Assembly (NCBI GenBank): GCA_900550625.1 | Contig: URSW01000044.1 | Coordinates: forward strand, 1-10,097 | Reading direction: 5' to 3' | Length of the DNA stretch: 10,097 nt | Origin: an uncultured Eubacteriales bacterium | GTDB taxonomy: Bacteria > Bacillota > Clostridia > Oscillospirales > CAG-272 | In this document: one piece after another, positions 1-7,214 of the stretch | Position numbering within the stretch: position 1 is the first letter of the stretch | Layout: every line of letters begins with the position of its first letter | Notes under the pieces: model-generated | What the model saw: the letters and a program-made list of their open reading frames with translations, nothing else | Database searches by the model: none | What the model was told of the DNA's origin: nothing | Made by a program: the position numbers and the translations under genes

Positions 1-1
1 A

Positions 2-373
2 CAGATCTGCAAGGAGCCTCTCGACGCCGCCGAAACGCTCGATTCCGTAGGGCTGTCGGACAGGAAGAACAACTTTCCCGCTCAGCTTTCCGGCGGAGAG
101 CAGCAGCGCGTTTCCATAGCGCGTGCGCTTGCAAAGAATCCGAAGCTCGTTCTTTGCGACGAGCCGACGGGAGCCCTCGACTACAACACCGGAAAAACGA
201 TACTGAAGCTTCTCCAGGACACCTGCCGCAGCACCGGAAAAACGATAATCATAATAACCCACAACTCCGCGCTATGCAAGATGGCGGACCGTGTGCTTCA
301 CGTTAAGAACGGAATAGTCGTAAAAACGGAGGTAAATCCTTCGCCGACCCCGGTGGAAGAGATCGAGTGGTAA
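2..373 (+). CDS. ABC transporter ATP-binding protein, 5'-truncated (LolD/MacB-type)
   Basis: This is the C-terminal 123 residues of an ABC ATPase; the start and the Walker A motif lie before the window. Visible in order are the signature LSGGEQQR (residues 29-36 of the fragment), Walker B ending LVLCDE (49-54, with E54 as the likely catalytic Glu), the PTGALD D-loop (55-60) and the H-loop histidine in THN (H87). The DEPTGALD form together with an FtsX-type partner is typical of the LolD/MacB/FtsE branch, whose ATPases drive mechanotransmission rather than classical substrate import (family knowledge). A short Pro/Glu-rich tail follows the last beta strand. Its TAA stop shares one base with the ATG of the permease gene, so the two are translationally coupled and almost certainly form one complex at the inner face of the membrane. 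The cargo cannot be told from the sequence. Confidence 0.95.
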   Translation, partial: QICKEPLDAAETLDSVGLSDRKNNFPAQLSGGEQQRVSIARALAKNPKLVLCDEPTGALDYNTGKTILKLLQDTCRSTGKTIIIITHNSALCKMADRVLHVKNGIVVKTEVNPSPTPVEEIEW

Positions 374-3300
374 TGAAAAACGCATACACAAAATTCAAGA
401 TAAGGTCTCTGCGGGGGTCGCTCACTCGCTTTCTCTCGATAATGGGAATCGTGCTTCTCGGCGTCGGGTTTCTCTCGGGTCTTCTTGCGACGACACCGGA
501 TATGCGCCTCACCACCGACACATATTACGACCGTCTGCGTCTGTTCGATCTCGATGTAAAAAGCACTCTCGGACTTACCGATGAGGATATTGAGGCGATT
601 TCGGCACTTCCCGGTGTTGCCGACACGATGCCCGTATATTCGACCGATATCGTGATGGATACCGACAAGGCTTCGTATGCCACACGCATATACGGTTACT
701 CGCTCGCAAACGATTCCTCGACGCTCAACAATTTCGAGCTGCTTGAGGGGCGCATGCCCGAGAATGTAAACGAATGTCTGATCGCCGCTCCGAACGGATA
801 CACAACGACCCACAGCCTCGGCGAGCATTTCGTAATATCCCCGGATAACAAGGATTACGAAAACATTTCCGACACATATGCCGAAACGGAAGTGACCGCA
901 GTCGGAATCGTCCGCTCGCCCTACTATATTTCGGTCGAAGCCGAGCCGACGACAGTCGGAAACGGCAGCATATCGGTGATCATGTATGTTTTTCCCGAGT
1001 TTTATTCGCTTGACGTGTACACCGACATGTTCCTGCTTGTCGAAGGCACCGCCGAACTTGATACATATTCCGACGCCTACTCTTCGGCGGTCGGAGAGGT
1101 CGCCGACCGAATCAGGGAAATTGCAGACAAAAGATGCGACATAAGATATAACGGAATCGTCGCCGATGCCGAAGATGAGATCGCACAGGCAAAGGACGAG
1201 CTTGCCGATGCCGAAGCGGAAGCGAAGGAAAAGCTGCAGTCGGCTCGCGAGGAGCTTGACCGTGGCCGCAGCGAGCTTGAAAGCGCGAAAGATACCGTCC
1301 GAGAAGGCGAAATCGAAATTTCAAAAGCCGATGATGAGATCGCCGACGGACGGCGCGCTCTCGACGAAGCGCGGCGGCAGTACAGCGACGGAAAAGCGGC
1401 GCTCGACGCGGCGGCGGAAGAGCTTGAGAAAGCGAAGGAAGCCCTTGCCGCAAAAATCGCGGCTGCTTCATCCGCCGGGCAGGCTGTGCCCTCCCCCGAG
1501 CAGCTTGCAGAGCTTGAGAAAGCGAAAAAAGAGATTCAGTCTGCCGAAAGTAAGCTGGCCTTCCGCAAAGCCGAGCTTGACAAGGCGCGGGAAGAGATAG
1601 AGAGAAAATCCGCCGAGCTTGATGCGGCGGAGGTCTCCGTCAGTGAAAAGCGCGCAGAGCTTGATGACGCGCTCGCAAAGATATCCGAAAACGAACAGAA
1701 GATCGCCGACGGCGAGGCGGAATACGAAAAATCCCGCGCTGATGCAGAAGCGGAGCTTGATGAAGGAAGGCAGAAGATCGCCGATGCGGAAGCGGAAATT
1801 GCGAACATAAAGAAGCCGCAGTGGTATGTCACCGACCGTGAGGACACGGTCTCGTTTGCAAGCTACAAATCAAATTCCGAAAAGATTCACGCGATCGCAA
1901 AAGTATTTCCGGTATTCTTCTTCGTTGTCGCCGCGCTCGTCGCGCTCACGACAATGACGAGAACCGTCGAGGAGGACCGCGTTCAGATAGGCACGCTGAA
2001 AGCGCTCGGCTATACGAAAGAAAAAATCCTTTCGTATTATCTCGGCTACAGCCTCTCCGCAACGCTTATCGGTTCGTTTGCGGGAGCTTTCCTCGGATTT
2101 ATAACACTGCCGTCGGTCATTGCAAACGCTTACGGCATGATGTACACGCTCCCGCCCGTTCAGACACCCATACGGTGGGAATATGTTCTGACCGTGATAC
2201 CGATCGCGGTGCTCACGACTACCCTTGCGACTCTTTGGGCATGTCTGCACGAGCTTTCGGAAAAGCCGTCCCAGCTCATGCGTCCCCGCGCTCCCAAATC
2301 CGGCAAACGCATACTGCTTGAGTACATCACGCCGATATGGCGACGCCTCGGATTCATAAAGAAGGTCACGGCGCGCAACATTTTCAGATACAAGAAAAGG
2401 CTGTTCATGACGGTGGTCGGCGTTGCGGGATGCACCGCGCTCCTCGTCTGCGGATTCGGGCTGCGCACATCAATAAACGCGATCGTGGACAAGCAGTTCG
2501 GTGAAATCTACAACTACAATCTCACCGTATATCTCTCCGACGAAAACGCAGCCTCCGACGATTCCGTGATTCACGAGCTTGTCGCATCGGACAATACCGA
2601 GAAATACTTCTCAGCTCACACGGAGAGCGCCGATGTATTCTTCGGCGGAAAAAGCCTTGACGTGAATCTGCTTGTTCCGGAGGATTCGTCAAAACTCAAG
2701 GAATGCATCAATCTGCGCGAACGCAAAAGCGGACGGGACGTGCCCTTCGGCGACGACGGGATAGTGCTGACCGAAAAGCTTTGCGAAAAGCTCGGCATAT
2801 CGGTCGGCGACACGGTCGAAATACGGAATGCGGACGGTTTCACCGCGGATTTCACGGTGAGCGGAATATGCGAAAACTACGTTTCGGCGTATGCGTTCAT
2901 CCCCGTAAAGCAATACGAAGAAAAATTCGAAAGCACCCCCGAATATCTTCAGCTTTTTCTCCGTGTGAAGGACGATTCGCAGGAAATGCGCGAACAGCTT
3001 TCCTCGCAGATTCTGAAAAGCGAAAACGTGCGCATGGTAAGCTTCACGCAGACAATACGCGAAAGCTTTGAAAATCTCGTAAAAAGCATAAACTACATCG
3101 TATTTGTCCTTATCGCCGCCGCAGGTGCGCTCGCCGTGATCGTAGTGTACAATCTTACGAACATCAACATCTGCGAGCGCAAAAAGGAGCTTGCGACCAT
3201 AAAGGTGCTCGGCTTCCACGACGGAGAATCCGCATCCTATATATACCGTGAGACATCGGTGCTGTGCATCCTCGGAATACTTGCCGGATTCGTATTCGGA

Positions 3301-3483
3301 GTTTTCCTTCACTCGTTTGTGGTGCGCACGGTTGACGCCGTAATGTTCGGGCGCAGTCTGACATGGTCGAGCTTTGCGCTCGCCGCGCTCATGACCGCCG
3401 TATTCACGGCGCTTGTCGATCTCGTCATGCTTCCGAAACTCAACTCGATAAGCATGGTCGAATCGATGAAAGCGAACGACTGA
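373..3483 (+). CDS. Large FtsX-family ABC permease with periplasmic-type coiled-coil hairpin
   Basis: A 1036-residue membrane partner of the upstream ATPase. Rough order: TM1 (18-40); a first extracytoplasmic domain (41-263); a long Glu/Ala/Lys/Asp-rich coiled coil (264-479); a first FtsX core with TMs near 509-530, 556-578 and 603-624; TM5 near 676-699; a second extracytoplasmic domain (700-900); and a second FtsX core with TMs near 905-926, 960-982 and 996-1021. This is the duplicated 4+4 TM plan. Both cores carry the cytoplasmic coupling motif (IGTLKALGYTKEKI and LATIKVLGFHDGES). The coiled coil is two arms of about 102 and 104 residues around a Ser/Gly/Pro apex (366-375), hence an antiparallel hairpin. 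I chose ATG 373 because the N-terminus MKNAYTKFKIRSL...GSLTRFLSI fits the family and the TAATG overlap favours coupling. A GTG at 367 is in frame, better spaced from GGAAGAG (355-361), and cannot be excluded. Similar clostridial permeases are usually annotated only as FtsX-like; the substrate is unknown. Confidence 0.93.
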   Translation: MKNAYTKFKIRSLRGSLTRFLSIMGIVLLGVGFLSGLLATTPDMRLTTDTYYDRLRLFDLDVKSTLGLTDEDIEAISALPGVADTMPVYSTDIVMDTDKASYATRIYGYSLANDSSTLNNFELLEGRMPENVNECLIAAPNGYTTTHSLGEHFVISPDNKDYENISDTYAETEVTAVGIVRSPYYISVEAEPTTVGNGSISVIMYVFPEFYSLDVYTDMFLLVEGTAELDTYSDAYSSAVGEVADRIREIADKRCDIRYNGIVADAEDEIAQAKDELADAEAEAKEKLQSAREELDRGRSELESAKDTVREGEIEISKADDEIADGRRALDEARRQYSDGKAALDAAAEELEKAKEALAAKIAAASSAGQAVPSPEQLAELEKAKKEIQSAESKLAFRKAELDKAREEIERKSAELDAAEVSVSEKRAELDDALAKISENEQKIADGEAEYEKSRADAEAELDEGRQKIADAEAEIANIKKPQWYVTDREDTVSFASYKSNSEKIHAIAKVFPVFFFVVAALVALTTMTRTVEEDRVQIGTLKALGYTKEKILSYYLGYSLSATLIGSFAGAFLGFITLPSVIANAYGMMYTLPPVQTPIRWEYVLTVIPIAVLTTTLATLWACLHELSEKPSQLMRPRAPKSGKRILLEYITPIWRRLGFIKKVTARNIFRYKKRLFMTVVGVAGCTALLVCGFGLRTSINAIVDKQFGEIYNYNLTVYLSDENAASDDSVIHELVASDNTEKYFSAHTESADVFFGGKSLDVNLLVPEDSSKLKECINLRERKSGRDVPFGDDGIVLTEKLCEKLGISVGDTVEIRNADGFTADFTVSGICENYVSAYAFIPVKQYEEKFESTPEYLQLFLRVKDDSQEMREQLSSQILKSENVRMVSFTQTIRESFENLVKSINYIVFVLIAAAGALAVIVVYNLTNINICERKKELATIKVLGFHDGESASYIYRETSVLCILGILAGFVFGVFLHSFVVRTVDAVMFGRSLTWSSFALAALMTAVFTALVDLVMLPKLNSISMVESMKAND

Positions 3484-3550
3484 CCGCCTGCGCGGAGCAT
3501 ACGAAAAGTGCCGCGCTCCGTACCGTCCCGCTTGTCCCTTGCAAACCGAT

Positions 3551-3582
3551 AAAAAGAGCTGTGCAGCCGCACAGCTCTTTTT
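3551..3582. terminator. Bidirectional intrinsic terminator between convergent units
   Basis: A perfect 14-bp inverted repeat, AAAAAGAGCTGTGC and its complement, encloses the tetraloop AGCC (3565-3568). The plus-strand transcript ends in five U after the GC-rich part of the stem, and the A-run at the left gives a matching U-run on the minus strand. It sits 67 bp after the permease stop and 30 bp beyond the stop of the minus-strand Asn/Gln microprotein, so it probably serves both units. Confidence 0.9.
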
Positions 3583-3612
3583 GTACCCCGTAAAATATTT
3601 AGTAAGGTTTCG

Positions 3613-3750
3613 TCAGAAATTCTCGTTGTTGTTCTGGTTCTGATTCTGATTCTTGGACTGATCCTTGTTCTGCTGGTTCTTGCTCTGATTCTGGTTCTGA
3701 TCTTTGCTCTGATTCTGGTTCTGGTTCTGATTCTGATTCTTGTTATCCAT
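3613..3750 (-). CDS. 45-residue Asn/Gln-rich microprotein
   Basis: A short ORF that I translated by hand. It starts MDNKNQNQNQ and ends QNQNQNNNENF. Composition is 17 Asn, 14 Gln, 5 Lys, 3 Asp, 3 Ser and one each of Met, Glu and Phe: 31 of 45 residues (69%) are Asn or Gln, with one hydrophobic residue after Met1, the terminal Phe. It has no signal peptide, membrane segment or cysteine. The start is supported by AGGAAGT (3757-3763 on the minus strand), about 7 bases before ATG, and a strong terminator follows the stop, so it looks like a true translated gene rather than a chance repeat. All 14 Gln codons are CAG. It lies about 100 bp after the SLH gene on the same strand and could be co-transcribed with it. 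I do not recognise a function. Hydrophilic Gln/Asn-rich small spore proteins (gamma-type SASP) share composition only, so a spore or stress role is speculation. Confidence 0.78.
   Translation of the reverse strand: MDNKNQNQNQNQNQSKDQNQNQSKNQQNKDQSKNQNQNQNNNENF
3676..3723 (-). repeat. 24-bp tandem duplication inside the Asn/Gln microprotein gene
   Basis: Two adjacent 24-bp units (3700-3723 and 3676-3699, read on the minus strand) share their first 20 bases exactly and encode QNQNQSKD and QNQNQSKN. Shorter CAGAAY hexamers flank them. This is the pattern left by slippage, so the gene length is likely to vary between strains. Confidence 0.9.
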
Positions 3751-3851
3751 CGTTTTACTTCCTTTCATTTTTCGGAAAAAGCCGTATTAATTAAAAGGGT
3801 ACAGGGATATTATTTCTTCTTTTGATTCAAATATTCACTGCTTTAATAAAA

Positions 3852-5102
3852 TCAGTCAAAGAATCTCACCGCTTCGCAGACGATCTGTGCGCATCCCGCG
3901 CGGTCAACGCTCGCCGAAACATTGCAGTACGGATCGAGTATCCCGTTTTCCGTCAGCGCGCAGACATCGCGGTAAGCCCATTCGGGCACGTCTGCACTCA
4001 ATGATTTTGTGCCGTCGCTTTCAAGTCCGATGATCCTGTTGAGGATGACTGCCGCCTGAGCGTACGTTATTTCCTCGTCCCCGCGGAAATACATTCTTCC
4101 GCCCTCGTTTACCCCGGATACTATTCCGAGAGACTTCGCCGCGCTGACATATCCGCGGTGCTTTTCGGGGATTGTATCTGTATCGGCAAAGCCCGCGTCC
4201 GACGACGAGGGGATATTTCCCGCGCCGAAAGCATCCATTGCGCACACGAGAAATTCAAGACGGCTCACCTTTTCGGACGGGTCAAAGAGCATTTCGTTCC
4301 CGGCACCCTCCTTTGCGTCCATTATTCCTTCGGAGACAAGGCTGACCGCCGCGGCATAGCCGGGGTACCCCGCCATGTCGGAAAAGACTATCTCGGAATC
4401 GGACTTCTCAATTTTCAGCGAAACCGCGGATTCGGCGGAATAATTACCGTAGGAATCGCACGCGCGGTACGAAAACGAATCCGTGCCCGATGCGCCCGAA
4501 TAAGGTGTGTATTCGTACTTTCCTGCGGCGCTGTCAAGCGTCACAAGCCCTTTTGCGGGATACTCGGTGATTTCATATCTGAGTTCGTCGCCCTCGGGAT
4601 CGGATGCGTGAAGATATCCCGCACAGGATATCGCGCTTTTCGTCCATGTCTGCACACTCTCATCGGCATTCGGTGCAAAATTCACTTCCTTGCTGAATTT
4701 TATACTGCACGATGCGGTATACGAATCGTCAAACGTAAAAGTAAACGATGCATTCTCGCAGGAATCCGAAGGAGTGAACGAAAGCGATCCGAGCAAAGAC
4801 GAACTGATCTCCTGCCCCACGCCCCCCGCCGTATTTCCGAGCTTGAGAAGTCCCGATGCGTCATCCGGCAGCGAAAGCACCGTCACGGAGAAATCGCCCT
4901 TCAGGCGGTAGGCATCGGAAAAGTCCGTTTTCTCGAACACTACCGAATTCCCACGCACGGCGGACACGGTCATTCCGGCGGACGCCGAAATCACCTCAAG
5001 TCCGGGGGAAATCTGCGAAGTAGAAGCAAGCGATGCCGACACACTCAGGCAAAGAAGCAGCGCGACCGATATCAGCGCCATAATGTAGGTAATGGTTTTC
5101 AT
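3852..5102 (-). CDS. Secreted S-layer homology (SLH) protein with Ig/cadherin-like domains
   Basis: A 416-residue surface protein. Residues 1-27 form a Sec signal peptide (MKT start, hydrophobic core IMALISVALLLCLSVSA). Residues about 40-135 look like a degenerate Ig-like repeat (VTVLSLPDDASGLLKLGNT...SLSFTPSDS). Residues about 150-232 form a cadherin-like domain, with DPEGDELRYEI, a GKYEYTPYSGASGTDSFSY strand pair and a DSYGNYS turn. Three SLH modules close the protein: about 238-295 (FSDM...FDPSEKVSRLEFLV), 300-360 (FADTDTIP...YFRGDEEITYAQAAVILNRI) and 370-416 (SADVPEWAYRDV...VDRAGCAQIV). SLH triplets bind pyruvylated secondary cell-wall polymer (family knowledge), so the protein is probably non-covalently anchored outside the cell. 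The start is fixed by GGAGGC (5108-5113, minus strand) 5 bases before ATG. No catalytic domain is visible; a structural or adhesive role is inferred. I found no convincing sigma-A promoter directly upstream. Confidence 0.9.
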   Translation of the reverse strand: MKTITYIMALISVALLLCLSVSASLASTSQISPGLEVISASAGMTVSAVRGNSVVFEKTDFSDAYRLKGDFSVTVLSLPDDASGLLKLGNTAGGVGQEISSSLLGSLSFTPSDSCENASFTFTFDDSYTASCSIKFSKEVNFAPNADESVQTWTKSAISCAGYLHASDPEGDELRYEITEYPAKGLVTLDSAAGKYEYTPYSGASGTDSFSYRACDSYGNYSAESAVSLKIEKSDSEIVFSDMAGYPGYAAAVSLVSEGIMDAKEGAGNEMLFDPSEKVSRLEFLVCAMDAFGAGNIPSSSDAGFADTDTIPEKHRGYVSAAKSLGIVSGVNEGGRMYFRGDEEITYAQAAVILNRIIGLESDGTKSLSADVPEWAYRDVCALTENGILDPYCNVSASVDRAGCAQIVCEAVRFFD

Positions 5103-5451
5103 ATTAAGCCTCCGAGCAAAAATTCCGGTAGTAGATACTATGCGCGCGCGTTACCATTTATTCTTTTAGGAGTATGCGCCCGACGCGAATACAGCACGCG
5201 ATAGCGCGTTCAAATTCCGGAGATTGCGCAGAGTGCATATCGAACCGAGCATTGCAGTCGTGCCGGAGATGCATATTGCAGTAATACCGGATGACTGATG
5301 CCGCATATTGACGCGAAAAAGCCGCCGAAATCCGCCCGTCAAACGGGCGGTGAACGTGAGGTGAGCGTAAGGTATGCACAAGAGTTTAACCCCGCCGCCC
5401 CAGCCGCGCTTCAATCATACAATTTCACGTCGGATCCCCCCGAAAGCAAAA
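5103..5451. other. Gene-poor intergenic spacer with short degenerate repeats
   Basis: Between the SLH gene start and the terminator of the next minus-strand operon I see no credible gene. Open frames here lack a ribosome binding site and recognisable protein sequence. The left part (5228-5315) holds degenerate direct repeats: GCATTGCAGTCGTGCCGGA at 5249-5267 and a related 21-base copy at 5271-5291, plus shorter GCATAT fragments at 5235-5240 and 5303-5308. The right part holds a GC-rich hairpin (5332-5350) and a run of C-rich sequence (5388-5407). The promoter of the SLH gene should lie near its left end, but no good -35/-10 pair is evident. Confidence 0.5.
5332..5350. repeat. GC-rich inverted repeat
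   Basis: CCGCCCGT (5332-5339) and ACGGGCGG (5343-5350) form a perfect 8-bp stem around CAA. Read on the minus strand, a T-run follows only after a further 10-15 bases (ATTTCGGCGGCTTTTT), so it is a poor intrinsic terminator as it stands. It may be part of a dispersed intergenic repeat. Confidence 0.6.
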
Positions 5452-5477
5452 GAAAAGGGCTATAAAAAGCCCTTTTC
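5452..5477 (-). terminator. Intrinsic terminator of the NifU-like/GGGtGRT operon
   Basis: GAAAAGGGCT (5452-5461) and AGCCCTTTTC (5468-5477) form a perfect 10-bp stem with the loop ATAAAA. On the minus strand the stem ends in U-rich sequence (CCCTTTTCTTTTG). It lies 22 bp after the stop codon of the GGGtGRT gene. Confidence 0.85.
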
Positions 5478-5499
5478 GATTTGTTTATGAAGTTTTTAC

Positions 5500-6501
5500 T
5501 TACGCTTTTGCAGCCTCTTCAACCGCAACCGCGCAGGCAACCGTAGCGCCTACCATCGGGTTGTTGCCCATTCCGATAAGTCCCATCATCTCAACGTGAG
5601 CGGGAACGGAGGACGAGCCTGCGAACTGAGCGTCGGAGTGCATACGTCCCATGGTGTCGGTCATTCCGTAGCTGGAGGGTCCTGCCGCCATGTTATCGGG
5701 ATGGAGAGTACGTCCGGTACCGCCGCCGGATGCAACGGAGAAGTACTTGAAGCCGTTCTCAACGCACCACTTCTTGTAGGTGCCTGCAACGGGATGCTGG
5801 AAGCGTGTCGGGTTGGTGGAGTTTCCGGTGATGGATACGCCGACCTTCTCAAGCTTCATGATCGCAACGCCCTCGGGAACGTTATCGGCGCCGTAGCAGC
5901 GGACAGCCGCACGGGGACCGTTGGAGTAAGCGGTCTCGCTGACGATCTTGACTTCCTCGGTGTAGGGATCGAACTCGGTCTTTACATAGGTGAAGCCGTT
6001 GATTCTCGAAATAATGAAGGCTGCGTCCTTTCCGAGACCGTTAAGGATAACGCGGAGAGGCTTCGTGCGGACCTTGTTTGCGTTGAGTGCGATTTTAATC
6101 GCGCCTTCGGCAGCCGCAAAGGACTCATGTCCCGCGAGGAAGCAGAAGCAGTCGGTCTCCTCGGAAAGAAGCATTGCTCCGAGGTTTCCGTGTCCGAGAC
6201 CAACCTTGCGGTTCTCGGCAACGGAGCCGGGGATGCAGAAGGACTGAAGTCCGATACCGATAGCGGCAGCCGCGTCGGATGCCTTGGTGCAGCCCTTCTT
6301 TACGGCGATAGCCGTACCTACGGTATAAGCCCATACTGCATTCTCGAAGCAGATAGGCTGTGTCTCACGAACGATCTTGTCGCAGTCGATACCCGCCTTG
6401 ACGGTGATATCCTTGCATTCCTCGATGGAGGAAATACCGTATTCGCAAAGAACGGCATTGATCTTGTCGGCGCGTCTCTCGTAATTTTCAAAAAGTGCCA
6501 T
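5500..6501 (-). CDS. GGGtGRT family protein
   Basis: A 333-residue, apparently cytosolic protein with no signal peptide or clear membrane helix. The family-naming motif is at residues 259-265 (SGGGTGRTLHPDNMA), followed by a Gly/Met-rich C-terminal part (SSYGMTDTMGRMHSD; MGLIGMGNNPMVGAT). Eleven cysteines are scattered (including C51, C89, and C118 and C120 in TDCFCF) with several conserved-looking histidines (H104 in GLGHGN, H125 in AGHES, H267, H288, H302), so metal or Fe-S contact is possible but not shown. It starts at ATG 6501, 9 bases after AAGGAGG (6511-6517), and that ribosome binding site overlaps the stop of the NifU-like gene, which implies tight coupling. As I know the family, it occurs in anaerobic Firmicutes next to this type of scaffold protein, without an assigned reaction. 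The Gly-rich motif has Arg where a Walker A would have Lys, so it is not a standard P-loop. Confidence 0.88.
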   Translation of the reverse strand: MALFENYERRADKINAVLCEYGISSIEECKDITVKAGIDCDKIVRETQPICFENAVWAYTVGTAIAVKKGCTKASDAAAAIGIGLQSFCIPGSVAENRKVGLGHGNLGAMLLSEETDCFCFLAGHESFAAAEGAIKIALNANKVRTKPLRVILNGLGKDAAFIISRINGFTYVKTEFDPYTEEVKIVSETAYSNGPRAAVRCYGADNVPEGVAIMKLEKVGVSITGNSTNPTRFQHPVAGTYKKWCVENGFKYFSVASGGGTGRTLHPDNMAAGPSSYGMTDTMGRMHSDAQFAGSSSVPAHVEMMGLIGMGNNPMVGATVACAVAVEEAAKA

Positions 6502-6515
6502 TATGTCTTTCCTCC

Positions 6516-7214
6516 TTACTGCTTGCGGGGATCAATGTACTTGGCAGCTTCAGCGAAGCGTCCGTACGTGCCCATTGATTTTTCGTATGCGGTCTGGGGA
6601 TCGTCGCCCTTCTTGATGAAATCGGTCATCTTGCCGAGGGATACGAACTCGTATCCGATCACCTGATCGTCCTCGTCAAGAGCCATACGGGTAACGTAGC
6701 CCTCTGCCATCTCGAGGTAACGGACGCCCTTTGCGCGGGTGCCGTACATCGTTCCGACCTGAGAGCGGCTTCCCTTTCCGAGATCCTCAAGTCCTGCGCC
6801 GACGGTAAGACCGTTCTCGGAGAAAGCAGACTGAGTGCGTCCGTAAACGATCTGGAGGAAAAGCTCACGCATAGCGGTATTGATAGCATCGCAGACAAGG
6901 TCGGTATTGAGTGCCTCAAGAATGGTCTTGCCGGGAAGAATCTCCGCTGCCATAGCGGCAGAGTGGGTCATTCCGGAACATCCGATGGTCTCAACGAGAG
7001 CCTCCTCGATAACGCCGTCCTTTACATTGAGCGAAAGCTTGCACGCGCCCTGCTGAGGTGCGCACCAGCCCACACCGTGGGTAAAACCGGAAATGTCGGA
7101 GATCTGCTTTGCCTGTATCCACTTGCCCTCTTCGGGAAGCGGAGCCGGACCGTGGTTGGGGCCCTGGGCGACACAGCACATCTGTTCAACTTCAGCAGAA
7201 TATGTAATGCTCAT
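6516..7214 (-). CDS. NifU/IscU-like iron-sulfur cluster scaffold protein
   Basis: A 232-residue protein resembling the NifU N-terminal (IscU) fold. The clearest piece is ETIGCSGMTHSAAMAAEILPGK (residues 76-97), which matches the IscU-type G-C-x-x-x-x-A-S-x-x-x-x-E-x-x-x-G-K segment, with C79 as the cluster-ligand candidate. Other cysteines are C13, C14, C51, C58 and C108; C51 and C108 could be the other two IscU-type ligands. It is longer than free-standing IscU proteins (about 130 residues), with an extra N-terminal part (VAQGPNHGPAPLPEEGKW) and a C-terminal extension (about 140-232) that ends in KKGDDPQTAYEKSMGTYGRFAEAAKYIDPRKQ. I took ATG 7214, preceded by AAGGAG (7221-7226); an in-frame ATG at 7247 has no such site and would overlap the predicted transcript start. 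No cysteine desulfurase or other isc/suf gene lies nearby, so this may be a specialised scaffold serving its neighbour. Confidence 0.85.
   Translation of the reverse strand: MSITYSAEVEQMCCVAQGPNHGPAPLPEEGKWIQAKQISDISGFTHGVGWCAPQQGACKLSLNVKDGVIEEALVETIGCSGMTHSAAMAAEILPGKTILEALNTDLVCDAINTAMRELFLQIVYGRTQSAFSENGLTVGAGLEDLGKGSRSQVGTMYGTRAKGVRYLEMAEGYVTRMALDEDDQVIGYEFVSLGKMTDFIKKGDDPQTAYEKSMGTYGRFAEAAKYIDPRKQ

Noticed and set aside
3831..3859. Possible promoter for the Asn/Gln microprotein: TTGACT (minus 3854-3859), 17 bases, GAATAT (3831-3836)
   Set aside because: The -35 is good but the -10 matches only 3 of 6 positions; too weak to call, and read-through from the SLH gene is equally possible.
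5130..5150. CATAGTAT on the minus strand upstream of the SLH gene as a sporulation sigma (SigK-like) -10
   Set aside because: Only the -10 half fits and the -35 of such promoters is too short to confirm by eye; no other sign of sporulation control.
4158..5204. A 348-codon open frame on the plus strand opposite the SLH gene
   Set aside because: It is antisense to a gene with clear signal peptide and SLH motifs; its translation is Arg/Cys/His-rich with no recognisable domain and no good ribosome binding site.
5158..5414. Two overlapping minus-strand ORFs (73 and 82 codons) in the spacer
   Set aside because: No ribosome binding site, Arg-rich low-quality translation, and they run through the inverted repeat and degenerate repeats; better explained as intergenic sequence.
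5596..6666. A 356-codon open frame on the plus strand opposite the GGGtGRT gene
   Set aside because: It is a mirror of a well-supported minus-strand gene and runs past that gene's start into the NifU-like gene; open antisense frames are expected from the codon bias here.
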